Origin: Pelecanus crispus
Taxonomy: Eukaryota; Chordata; Aves; Pelecaniformes; Pelecanidae
DNA length: 64,000 bases
Assembly: GCF_030463565.1 (NCBI RefSeq)
Contig: NC_134652.1
Coordinates: 10,815,897-10,879,896, forward strand
Direction of reading: 5' to 3'
Shown: in pieces, positions 15,538-26,100 of the stretch
Position numbering within the stretch: the stretch's first letter is position 1
How the letters are laid out: every line of letters starts with the position of its first letter
The notes under the pieces: model-generated
What the model was told of the DNA's origin: nothing
Databases searched by the model: none
Seen by the model: only the letters and a program-made list of their open reading frames with translations
Made by a program: the position numbers and the translations under genes

Positions 15538-15620
15538 AATCCAACTCCCTTTGGCCTTTTGGCTGAGATCAGTAGTAGTATCTGTTTGAGATCTGACGCG
15601 TGCTGTATCAGGGACGACAG
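15538..15620 (+). pseudogene. U2 snRNA-like fragment
   Basis: GGCCTTTTGGCTGAGATCAG and then TAGTAGTATCTGTT correspond closely to the 5' part of U2 snRNA, including the GUAGUA branch-site-recognition segment. A deletion of roughly 6-12 nt follows, and GAGATCTGACGCG continues the U2 match into stem-loop II up to about 15,615. The rest of U2 (Sm site, stem-loops III and IV) is not recognisable and the 5' end is altered, so it is a retropseudogene fragment or part of a U2-derived repeat and not a working snRNA gene. Confidence 0.6.
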
Positions 15621-16879
15621 CACTCACTGGCAGGGGCTTGAGCTCTGTGATCTGACAGATCTTGCCTGTCTTTAGCTCCTCTGATCCTATGATTTGGCTG
15701 CCCTGTGGGTACACTGCGCACTTACCTGAAGATGCACAAGGAGCTGTGGGATGCCATCACACTGTCAAGACACTTCATGAGATACCAGCAGCAGAAGACT
15801 TTCTGGAAACGACACCACATCATCATCCACTTCACGCTGCTAACTTTGTGGTGCTGTTTCCTGGAGCCATCTCATCCTGTTCAGGAACAACGGGTAAAAG
15901 AGGTGAGGTATGAACATTAAAAGCACCATTATCTGCTTTTCTAGCTATTGAGAGCCTAGAGTGAACCCCAGGACTTCCACTGCCTCTTCAATCATGGAGC
16001 TGATTCAGAAAGCTCAGGAGGTGGTAGTGGTAGGAGACTTTGTAGACCACTAAATCAAACCAGAAAACAGGATGTGTTAGTCCTTAAGACCTGTCTGGAA
16101 CACATCAAGGGGAACAACCGCACTGTTAGGGGGTCCTCAGTTTGGGAGGCATATGTTGGAGGTATCATGCAGCTGGTAAATAAAGCATTACTTGGATTTC
16201 TCAATAAAATAAGACAGAGAAAGTGAAAAAGAAGTGTAGAGGATAATTCCTTTAATGAGAAAGGTACAGATCCAGTACATCATTCCTGACTGCCAGGAGT
16301 TAATTAGTTGCAGGCATGAAAGACAGTGGTCACTAGACACCTATAGTTGTACCAATGATACAAACAGGAGAGTCCAAGCAAGTAACGTATGTAGTTGGCT
16401 CAAAAGAGCCAATTAATCAAAAATAAATTGAAAGGAATAAGAAAGAAAGACAGAAAAATGCAAATGAAGATTAGAGGTACTTTATAATGAATTTCTTAAG
16501 CAAGATAATTATGGAATTGCTGTTAAGTTTAATTCACATACTGTTTCAATGGAAAAATTGGTATTTGCAATACTGATAAGGCACAGGATGAATGGGTGAA
16601 GAGCTGGCTACTTGGCAGATCTCCAAAAGACAATTGTCAGCAGAGAGTAATCACTGAATGGGATTTTTCCTTAACGAAATTTAGCAATGAGTAGTACTGG
16701 CCTGCAACTAGCTGATGTTTTCTTCAGTGGTTTCAGTTAGTAAACATCAATAGCCTCATGCATATGAGTTATTCTCAGTAAAAATTATGTCCACATCAGA
16801 ACATCTCTGCAAACTGTTTTTGAAAACTTTTATCTCATTGAAAGCATTTCTGGTTACAGAATCAGTCTTTGCTGATTAC
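15621..16879. other. Unassigned sequence between the U2-like fragment and the CR1 element
   Basis: No gene or repeat recognised. The part at 15,705-15,920 holds two overlapping plus-strand frames of 71-83 codons, one with KMHKELWDAITLSRHFMRYQ. It does not match a family I know and lacks support as a gene. It may be old repeat or pseudogene material. Confidence 0.5.
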
Positions 16880-16964
16880 AGGTATGGGAGAACAGAAGGC
16901 CTGACAGAGGGACAAAAGAGCGGGCTGCTGACATAAGGGTGGCACTTGCAACACACTGAGACTC

Positions 16965-17480
16965 TTGGCAAGGTGGGAAGAATTCAAAGAGAAGGTGGGT
17001 GACTCTCTGTTAAGGGGCACTGAAGTGCCCATCTGCCGACCTGACAGGGAGTCACATGAGGTATGCCTTCCAGGAGCTAAGATCCAAGATGTTGCCAAAA
17101 GGGTGCCACAACTTGTCAGGAGCACAGACGACTATCCACTGCTACTCTTTCATGTGGGCACAAATGACACCGCAAGCCAGAACCTGGGCAGAATCAAGGA
17201 AGATCATAAAGCCCTGGGGGGTGCAAGTGAAAAATACTGGTGCCCAAGTTATCTTTTCCTCCACTATACCGCTCGGAGGAAAGGAAGCAGCCAGAAATAG
17301 ACGTATAATGCATGTCAACTCCTGGCTTCATGGCTGGTGCTGTCATGAGGGTTTTGGCTTTCATGACAACAGGATGTTCTTTGCTGACTATAACCTGTAA
17401 GGGAGGAGTGGAATCCACCTATCTAGAAGAGGCAAGGGAATCTTTGGCAGCAGTCTGGCCAACCTGGTAAGGTGGGCTTT
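16965..17480 (+). pseudogene. CR1 ORF1 remnant (SGNH/esterase-like domain)
   Basis: The translation contains YPLLLFHVGTNDTAS, the conserved block of the SGNH-hydrolase/esterase domain found in CR1 ORF1, preceded by a CLPGAKIQDVAKRVPQLV segment. In another frame, after a break near 17,200, comes the family-typical domain end with NSWLHGWCCHEGFGFHD, then GIHLSRRGKGIF. ORF1 of this family is an RNA-binding companion protein of the ORF2 polymerase. Here at least one frameshift and an in-frame stop (TAA at 17,398-17,400) disable it. The N-terminal zinc-finger/coiled part is not visible, so the element is probably 5'-truncated or rearranged. Confidence 0.85.
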
Positions 17481-17942
17481 AAACAAGGACTTGGCGGGGG
17501 GCGGTCCAAAGTGGCAATGCTTGCACCATTGCATCCAACTGGGGAATTAGCCAGGCCAACCAGAGAGCAACTGGAATGTACTGAGGTGTGCCTAGGGGTG
17601 GATGAAGAACGAGTTGAGAGCTTATGGGTAAGAATTAAGGGGCAGGCCTATATGGGTGACACTGCTGTGAGTGTTTACTACAGGCCACCTGATCGGGAAG
17701 AGGAAGTCGATGAGGCCTTCTACAGACAGCTGAAAGTAGCCTCACAATCACAGGCCCTGGTTCTCATGGGGGACTTCAGCCACCCTGATATCTGCTGGAA
17801 AGAAAACACAGCTAGGCACACACAGTCCAGGAGGTTCCTGCAGAGCATTGATGAAAACTTTTTGACACAGGTGGTGGAGGAGCCAACAAGAAGTGTGCTG
17901 CTGGACCTTGTACTAACAAAGAAGGACTGGTTGGGGATGTGA
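17472..17942 (+). pseudogene. CR1 ORF2 endonuclease remnant (N-terminal part missing)
   Basis: The frame carries the C-terminal half of the AP-like endonuclease that nicks target DNA: SVYYRPPDREEEVDEAFY, then LVLMGDFSHPDICW (the family usually has GDFN here) and FLTQVVEEPTRSVLLDL. The N-terminal catalytic segments of the domain are absent, and ORF1-derived sequence runs almost directly into this part. That implies an internal deletion around 17,490-17,600. A TGA at 17,940-17,942 ends the frame, and recognisable CR1 sequence continues after it in other frames. Confidence 0.85.
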
Positions 17943-18162
17943 GGGCTGGGGGCAGCTTTGGCTGCAGTGACCATGAGATGGTGGATTTAGGATCCTGCGT
18001 TGTAGGATTACAACCCTGGACTTCAAGAGAGCTGATTTTGAACTCTTCAAGGACCTAATGGGAAGAATCCCATGAGTTAGGGCTCTGGAAGGTAGGGGGG
18101 TCCAAGAGAGCTGGTTAATATTCAGGCATCACCTCCTCCAAGCTCAAGATCAATGAATCCCT

Positions 18163-18570
18163 ATGAGTAAGAAATCAAGCAAAGGGGGCAGGACACTTGC
18201 ATGGATGAGCAAGAAGCTTCTGGCAAAACTCAAATGGAAGAAGGACGTTTACAGAATGTGGAAAAAGGGACAGGCCACTTGGGAGGAATATGAGAACGTT
18301 GTCAGAGTATGCAGGGATGCAGCGAGGAAGGCTAACATCCACGTGGAATTAAATACAGCAAGAGATGTCAAGGACAACAAGAAGGGCTTCTTCAAGTACA
18401 TCAGTAGCAAAAGGAAGACTAGGGAAAATGTGGATCCACTGCTGAATGAGATGGGTGCCCTTGTGATGGAGGATACAGAAAAGGCAAAGTTACTGAATGC
18501 CGCCTTTGTCATTACAGCTAAGTCTTTACAGCTAAGGCTGGCCCTCAGGAATCCCAGACCCTGGAGGTAG
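18163..18570 (+). pseudogene. CR1 ORF2 linker remnant between endonuclease and reverse transcriptase
   Basis: A 135-codon frame typical of the region between endonuclease and RT in CR1 ORF2. It includes [19 protein letters not shown] and [20 protein letters not shown]. It has no catalytic residues. The frame is closed on both sides by stops that the active element would not have. An upstream piece at 17,940-18,160 (for example TLDFKRADFELF) belongs to the same region in a broken frame. Confidence 0.85.
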
Positions 18571-18599
18571 GAGAGAAAGTCTGGAGAAAGGAAGACTTT

Positions 18600-19260
18600 C
18601 CCTTTGTCAAAGAGGGTTGGGTTAGAGATCATTTAGGCAAACTGGACACCCACAAATCCATGGGCCCCAATGGGATGCACCCACAAGTGCTGAGGGAGCT
18701 GGCAAATGTTATTGTTAAGCCACTTTCCCTCATCTTTGAAAGGTTATGGAGAACAGGAGAGGTGCCTGAGGAATGGAGGAAAGCCAGTGTCACTCCAATC
18801 TTCAAAAAGAGCAAGAAGGAGGACCCAGGAAAGTATAGGCCAGTCAGCCTCACCTCCATCCCTGGAAAGGTGATGGAACAGCTCATTCTGGATGTCATCT
18901 CTAAGCATGTGGAGGAAAAGAAGGTTATCAGGAGTAGTCAACATGGATTCACCAAGAGGAAGTCATGCTTGACCAATCTGATAGCCTTCTACAATGGCAT
19001 GACTGCCTGCGTAGATGAGGGGAGAGCAGCAGATGTTGTCTACCTTGACTTCAGCAAGCCTTTTGACACTGTCTCCCATAACATCCTCGTAGGTAAGCTC
19101 AGGAAGTGTGGGTTAGATGAGTGGACAGTGAGATGGATTGAGAACTGGCTGAATGGCAGAGCTCAGAGGGTTGTGATCAGCGGCGCAGAGCCTAGTTGGA
19201 GGCCTGTAGCTAGCGGTGTTCCCCAGGGGTCAGTACTGGGTCCAGTCTTGTTCAGCTGAT
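18600..19260 (+). pseudogene. CR1 ORF2 reverse transcriptase, N-terminal and palm remnant
   Basis: This is the first part of the reverse transcriptase, which primes cDNA synthesis on nicked target DNA. Visible motifs are MGPNGMHPQVLRELA, TPIFKKSKKEDPGKYRPVSL, QHGFTKRKSCLTNLIAF, VVYLDFSKPFDTVSHN (the first catalytic Asp of the palm is kept) and [18 protein letters not shown] stop at 19,258 interrupts it just before FVNDLDEG. It continues in the next entry after a frameshift. Confidence 0.92.
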
Positions 19261-20016
19261 TCGTCAATGACCTGGATGAAGGGACAGTGTACCCTCAGCA
19301 AGTTTGCTGATGATGCAAAACTGGGAGGAGTGGCTGATACACCAGAAGGCTGTGTTGCCATGTGGCGAGACCTGGACGGGCTAGAGAGCTGGGCGGAGAG
19401 GAACCTAATGAAGTTCAGCAAAGGCAAGTGTAGGGTCCTGCATCTGGGGAGGAATAACCCCACGCACCAGTACAGGTTAGGGGCTGACCTGCTAGAAAGC
19501 AGCTCTGCGAAGAAGGACCTGGGAGTCCTGGTGGACACGCTAACCATGCTCCAGCAGTGTGCCCTTGCGGCCAAGGCGGCCAATGGTATCATGGGGCTCA
19601 TTAGGAAGAGTGTGGCCAGCAGGTTGAGGGAGGTTAGCCTCCCCCTCTACTCTGCCCTGGTGAGGCCACAGCTGGAGTACTGTGTCCAGTTCTGGGCTCC
19701 CTGGTTCAAGAAAGAGAAGGAACTACTGGAGAGAGGCCAGCGGAGGGCTACGAAGATGATTAGGGGACTGGAGCATCTCTTTTATGAGGAAAGGCTGAGA
19801 CAGCTGGGTCTGTTTAGCCTGGAGGAGAGGAGACTGAGAAAGGATCTTATCAACACTTACAAATGTCTTAAGGGCAGGTGTCAGAAGGATGAGGCCAGAC
19901 TCTTTTCAGTGGTGCCCAGTGACAGGATAAGGGGCAATGGGCACAAATTGAAACACAGGAAGTTACATCTGAATATGAGGAAAAACTTCGTTACTTTGAG
20001 GGTGACAAAGCATTAG
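19261..20016 (+). pseudogene. CR1 ORF2 reverse transcriptase, catalytic FADD and C-terminal remnant
   Basis: The reverse transcriptase continues in another frame. A short loss near 19,287-19,293 joins DLDEGTV to [14 protein letters not shown], with the FADD catalytic box at 19,303-19,314. Next come [39 protein letters not shown] and the C-terminal [19 protein letters not shown]. The open frame ends at TAG after RVTKH, where the family normally has Trp or His and reads on, so that stop is probably also a decay mutation. The final family block, ESPSLETFKTHLDMIL, is still readable at about 20,041-20,088. Confidence 0.92.
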
Positions 20017-20399
20017 AACAGGCTGCCCAGAGATGTCATAGAGTCTCCTTCTCTGGAGACATTCAAAACCCACCTGGACATGATCCTGTGCAGCCTGCTC
20101 TAGGTGAACCTGCTTTAGCAGGAGGGTTGGAGTAGATGATCTCCAGAGGTCCCTTCCAACCCAACCATTCTGTGATTCTGTTCTGATACAGCCTGAAGCG
20201 AAATTACATACATGGGAAAGCATGCCCTTCAGAAGTGTCCATCTATCTCCGCTATTGAGAGAGCCTAGGAGATGAGCTGAAATTAAGTAACTAACTTTCA
20301 GATGCCAAAACTTCTAGTTTGGCTAAACTTAGGTGGGATGTTTCTCACCCTCATAGCAAAGAAGAGAATAAGCAGGCTAGAGAATACACCCCAAGCGAG

Positions 20400-20880
20400 C
20401 ATACGCTAGAATATGGGATCCAGTTGTCATGTTAAAAAAAGAGCATTACAAAATTGGAGAAGGCTCAGAAAAGAGCCACAGAAATGATTTACTGACTGTA
20501 GATAATGTTTGACAGTGAGAAACCTAAAGATCTCACACTGTTTAATTTATCAAAAAGAAGATTAAAAGGTTACTTCATTGCAAGCATTATCTCATAGGAA
20601 TGCCACGTGCTGAAATGCTCTTTAATCTAGCAAGAATGGCACAAATATTTAACATTGAGGGTGATTAGCCACTAGAATGAAACACCAAGGGAAGAGGTGG
20701 ATTCTCTCTCTCCTGATGTCTTCAAATCAGGTCTGAACACTTTTCTGGCAGATGTGCTTTAATCAAACAAAAGCTATGCTCTAGTCAGATGGAAGTTGCT
20801 GGGCTGAATGCAGGGGAAAATGGGTGAAAAAAAGGATGCACTCCTGGCCTCAAAAATCTACAAATCTGTGAATGCCAAAT
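20400..20880 (+). mobile_element. Ancient CR1-like LINE 3' fragment
   Basis: Highly decayed CR1-family sequence distinct from the neighbouring younger copy. Fragments read LEYGIQ, KLEKAQKRATEMI and PDVFKSGLNTFLADVL. It ends in a tail resembling the CTTCTGGCC(T)TAAAAATCTATGAATC type (here CTCCTGGCCTCAAAAATCTA). The many stops and poor match point to an old insertion. Confidence 0.65.
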
Positions 20881-21403
20881 GTAATTTGAATTGCAGGAAT
20901 CAAAGTATTCAAAGTGTGCTCCACTTTAAGGGATAGGAATCCCAGGAGAGTAGGTGGAGACGTGCTCTTAGTGTTTATGAACAGCAACTAGCTCTAAAAA
21001 CCTGATATCTCATCCAAAACCTGACACTGACTCCTTCCATGGCCCAGGCATGACCACTGCTTCAAACAGGGCTGTCTAAAAAGAGACATATCAAAACGGT
21101 CTGATTTTCATAGGTGGTAGACAGAGATGCATGGTTCTGAGTTCAGAGGGATTTGTGAGCACTTAGCACTTATGGATGTGAATTTAGACACCTAATGAAA
21201 GGGGAACAGTTTGCGAGCAATTTCAATAGCATCTGAAAGACACTTAGGAAAACCAGCCCTCACTTCCAGTGGCAGCTGTGCTCCTGGATCAGAGCAGCAC
21301 TTTTAAAATTCCTGCTTTTTGGCATCACCTTTCTTTGTCTCTGCTCTCTCAGTTGCAAAATAATCATATTTCCTAGACTGGACAGCTGAAAGGATTAACA
21401 TTA

Positions 21404-21490
21404 GAGTGCTAGTTTTCAACCGGGGGGTCTGCAGACCACTGGGGAGCTCTGTGGTCTACTTCTAAGGTGTCTGTGAGAGGTGGCTAAAAA
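21404..21490 (+). repeat. Possible ancient dispersed repeat
   Basis: The stretch AGTTTTCAACCGGGGGGTCTG, shortened here to the AACCGGGGGGTCTGCAGACC core, has the look of the terminal part of old amniote dispersed repeats (the 'gttctcaaccggggtctgc' style seen in hAT-like elements). I recognise the style only and cannot assign a family. Confidence 0.25.
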
Positions 21491-21659
21491 AACCCAAGTC
21501 CATTTATGCTGTACAGCACTTTAAGAATGTGTATTTCAAAAGGGACCCACTCCTCTGGAAAACACTTCATGGTCCACAAATCAAAAAAGGTGAAAAATAC
21601 AGAAACAGAAACAGCCTGTAAGTGGCTGGTGATTTGTAGCCGCTTTCCATGCATGGCAA

Positions 21660-22030
21660 CATGCTCAGCCTTGTTGGGGAGCAAGGCGAGGAGTCCCCGG
21701 GCTGCACCCCTGCCCTCTTCTGCCTTCCCAGGCAGCAGATAAGGGCTCTGCCCAAGGAGCCCATCTGCAGGCTGGGGGGGAGCGCTGCCTCCTCTCCGGC
21801 CACGACCAGATGCAAGTGCGAACAACGGAAATAAGCAAAAAGGGCCACAGGAAGCAATGCATCTAAAGCATCCCCCGTGTGTCCTAGCTCCCTGGCTGAC
21901 GCCTCCCGCCTCCCACCAAACTCAGTGCCAGCTGACAGGTTTTTCATTGCCGCCTCTCCGGGGTGAGCAGCGGGGCCCATAGCGCTGCCGATCCCGCTCC
22001 CAGCAACCTCCGACGCTGGCGCGTTCAGGA
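21660..22030. promoter_or_regulatory. CpG-rich block (possible CpG island)
   Basis: A cluster of CpG dinucleotides and GC-rich segments (for example GAGTCCCCGGGCTGC, GCGCTGCCGATCCCGC, CGACGCTGGCGCGTTC) stands out from the AT-rich surroundings. No first exon or TATA element could be assigned. It may be an unmethylated regulatory island, a lncRNA start or simply GC-rich sequence. Confidence 0.35.
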
Positions 22031-23118
22031 TCACTTCTCATCTTTGTCTCTAGCCTCTGTCACTTTAACCTATTCCTGAGAGTTTGGAGCATTTTTTTTT
22101 CCCTTCTCCTTCTTCTTTTTTAAAGAAAAAGCTTTGCTTGTCAAGCAAGTTTTTTTCTCCCTGAACTCTTAGACTTCCAGCCTCAACGCAGACACAGAAA
22201 TCCTGTTCAAAAGGTGAAAGTTTACAGTCTCGAATAACAATGCCAGCTGCTATCTTGGTAACAAGTTCCACTTCTGATGCAGGAGGGATGAGAGGGTGGG
22301 GAGGAGAAACCAGCAGCCTGGATGCCTAATGCTGTGGGACTATTTTGGTACCCGAGAGCCTGAGAGAGACCCGAGAGTCTAAAGGTGTCCATGTCTCCAG
22401 GTGGTCTGAGAAATGGCTCTGCATCAGGAGAGGGACCGGGAGGCTGCACCTGGGCACGGAGCATCTGCCTGGCCTTGGGGAAGAGCATTGGCCTCCCTCG
22501 TGCCTCTGCTGTCTGAGCTGTTACCGGGATACAAACCCTCCGTAGCTTGCTCAGGCTATAATCAGATAAAAAAGAGCTAAGAGAATAGGGTGCACGTGTT
22601 CAAACGGCATCATTTTGGGCTTAGCTGCTCCTCTAACGATAATTTTTGTGGCGGGCATCAGATTGTGCAGTTCATTTACAGCTGTAGAAAGATTTTTCTA
22701 CTCTGCATGCTTTTTAAAGCATTTTGGATGATTTTTATAATGCTGATTTTTCTGTTTTAAAGCATTGCCAGACAGCCTCTAAAAATCAGACTAACAATAC
22801 ACATTTACAAGAGATATTCATCTCACTTTTTAATCTTGGAATCCTAGTTCTTCTTTAATCTTAATACCCCAGCTTTGTATTTGAGCTTTGTATTTGCATA
22901 CAGAGTTTAGGCAAACACTCAAGATATCAAATAACAAAGCACAGAAGCTCTAAGAACTGGAATGGTAAATAAGAAACATATATCATAACACCCAGGCTTG
23001 ACACTGGGCATTTTGAAATACCATACCGCTGAAGGAGAATTCACAACACTGTTTCATTGACATCTGACTCCAAATTCTTTCATCATTTTGACATTATCAA
23101 CTACATAATAAAAGAGGC

Positions 23119-23137
23119 TTTGTTTGTTTGTTTGTTT
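23119..23137. repeat. (TTTG)n microsatellite
   Basis: About four and a half TTTG units. No associated element is recognised. Confidence 0.85.
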
Positions 23138-26100
23138 AGATACATAATTTATGATTTTATCAATAAAGGGTTATTTCTTTTAACAAGCCATAGCCGCAGA
23201 AAGCTTTGTGCTGGCTTGTTTAAAGCATCAATGACACTAAGATGTATATATCTAGTACAGTCATGGACCCGCCTTTCATATTTATTGTATGTGAATGTGA
23301 GTATAAATATACATATACAAATCTATTGTTATTGATGTATTAAAAAATATAAACATTTTTTGGGGTAGTCTTTTGAGAGCCTGCTTTAAGAGAAACAAAT
23401 GTATGGACAGAATGTAAATTATGTATCTGAAACAAATTGAAGATGTCACTTTCTTAAGGTAGCTCACAAAAGTAGGATGGCGAAAGAGTCGAGTGCCAGG
23501 AATGAGCGAAATTGTGTATATATGTGTGTGTGAGGAATGGCAACATGTCAGTGCTTGGCACAGCCATGACGAGTGGAGGAGAGGTTTTGGCTCTACGACC
23601 CCCCCGGCCAGCCCCATGCTGCTGTGGCTCCAGCAGCCTGCATCAGTCCCTGCGCTGGGGACACGGGGCAGCACCACGGGATGTGGCAGTGCCCTGTGCT
23701 GTCCCTCCTCATCCTCCTCCTACACCTGCTAAGGGGAGGAAGAGTTAAACCTCAGTAATTTACACAGATGCGCACACCCCCCTCACTACTTCCTATCGCT
23801 GCTTGAATTGCTGGAGCTTTGTACATCTGGTTCAATTCATTCCCAACAATTCAGGTTCTCGTTTTTCCCCTCCCTTGGGGACACCTTTCCTGAGTCTTAC
23901 TGTGGAGCCTGACCCTGGTGCCAGCAGGATAGAGCCCCAGGAAGTCCCAACAGCCTCATCCCGACTGCGAATACCCAGCTGGGTTTTAAACGCATTGCAT
24001 CAGAGAGCAGTAGGTCACCACATTAATCAGGAACTCTGAAATCCTCCGAGACACCTTGTTGGGAATAGTTACCAGGTTCTGGCTAGTCTTAAACATAATT
24101 TAAAAGACTTTGGGGTTATTTTAAGGCTTTTCCTTTCCTTCAGCCCTATCTCTATGTAAATGCTCTCTTCCACATCTCACTGCTGACTGCTTCTAACAGA
24201 CATATTATTTTGCTTCTCTGGCCTACTTTGTTGCAGACAAAGTTTTGACTATCGGAGCTCTTTTTTATTCCATTTTACATTTTTAATGCTATGTTGTAAA
24301 ACGTCCTTCCTCTTGAGCAGTAATAAAAACCTTTTTTTCCCCCCCTCCCCTCTTCAGATTTCTTTTATAACACATTCAGCATTTTCTGGGACATAATTAA
24401 AACATCAAACAGTTTTCCTGCTGGTTATGCTAAAATCTGAATGCTTGAGTCTGCTGGCATTATTGAAAATTAAACTGTACCATTCTTGAATGTATTTAGG
24501 ATGCCCTTAAATAACTATCAAAAATGGTTTTGTTCTGCTTTATATACAGATTGGCACCATAATGCTAAAATACCTGCATTAAATAATGTCTCTAATTGGA
24601 AGCATGAGGATACTTTTTAAAAGTATAAAATATGTATTTTCGTTCACTATTTTTCCTAGGCTAATGTGTCTAATTTTCCCATACAACCTTATCCCCAAGG
24701 AAAAATATAGACGGAAAGACCATTACCAATACATGAAGTTCAGTGGTTCTCTCTCTTTAGATGTAATTGCTATCAAGGAGGCTGGCAGCAGGGTAATTTT
24801 AGTTCAAATGAGTACATAGCCTGAAAAAGGATAAATCAACCTTTGTAGGTCTGAAATTAGATCCCAGTGTGGGATTGTTGTAGCTAAGTGTACATCAGGT
24901 TCATAAAATATATTTGCCAGAATGAAAAGCCCCTAAAATCTAAGGGCAGCAGTGACCGTGGGGCTGGAGGGGGAAAGTTTCACACCCTGCAAGAAGACCT
25001 CCTTCCTCCTCCCTTTGCTAGTAATGGCCTCAAATCACCTTTTTAATCAGGCAATAAGGGCTCAATCCTGCTTACATTCAAGGCAGCAGAAAGCCTCCCA
25101 CAGTACCTAAAATCCCTTTCTCAGGATCATTAATACTGTCCATCCACATTCACAAAGGACCTGAGAAGGGAAGAACTGGTTTCATACGGAAGCTAGAAAG
25201 GGACACCTTTATTAGAATTAGGCACCTAAATATCCTTATGGCTCTAGGTCCAGGGTCCCAATAGCGCTCATGGGTTAGATAGCTGGGATAACAAAACCCA
25301 CAGGTCACCTTAAAATATCCTGCAAGTATCCTTGCAGTGAATTAACTCTCAATAATGTTTTTGTTTATTGCAGAGATTTATTTTTTCTGTTGCTGCCTTG
25401 GATATGGTCAGCAATTTAAAAAAGGGGGATGGCTGGTGCACAACACGGAATTTAGGTCACACCTCTGCTTTGGACTGTGTGATGTTTCTCATTCATTTTT
25501 TTGAACCCAAATGTACGCATGTGTTGGGACAAATGGTGAGAGATGTGTTTTCTATGTGTGTATGTGGGGGTCACATGAACAGCTGTGAACTTGGGTCCCC
25601 CATCCGGCCACAGTTCTGGGAGTGCAATTGTTCCCAGCTTGGGACAAGGAAAATCTCCTGTTCCAGGAAAAATCTAGGACAAAAGATTTTATTGGAAGTG
25701 CAGGATAACAGTCTCTGTATCCCATGTCTGTCCTACAGTGTAAGATGTAAAATCATGCTCATGCTTAAATTTGACCTGTCCATTTTTCGCTAAGGGTTCC
25801 ATTTTGGTCAATTAAGTGACTCCAGCTTCATAACTGTAAATTTTCAGCAAGACGGGGGTTTGTTTTTTCCACACTAAAAAGCATTTTGTTAAAAGCAGAC
25901 ATGTCACAGCCAGCATCACTTACTCACCATGACTTGGAGAGCCAGGGAGCCTGAGAGGCAGCAGGGCCTCGGCTGATTGCGGTGCCTTGCTGCTTCAGAG
26001 AAGATCCCTTGCCCTATGGTCCACACTTCTTTATCAAAGAATGAGTATTGAATGGGAAATGACAAAGAGGATACATTATTTAAAAAATCTTTGCTGTTCA

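Larger units (their letters stand above)
16880..20186 (+). mobile_element. CR1 non-LTR retrotransposon, near full length, decayed
   Basis: A chicken-repeat-1 family LINE about 3.3 kb long on the plus strand. From 5' to 3' it shows an ORF1 esterase-domain remnant, the C-terminal part of the ORF2 endonuclease, the connecting region, a reverse transcriptase with FADD and a C-terminal domain. It ends with a 3' UTR reading GGTCCCTTCCAACCC and a terminal ATTCTGTG-type repeat at 20,167-20,185. Stops and frameshifts interrupt every part, and the front of ORF2 is missing, so it is inactive. As usual for CR1, no poly(A) tail is seen at the 3' end and no target-site duplication was recognised. This type of tail is the main evidence that the host is a bird or close relative. 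Confidence 0.95.
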
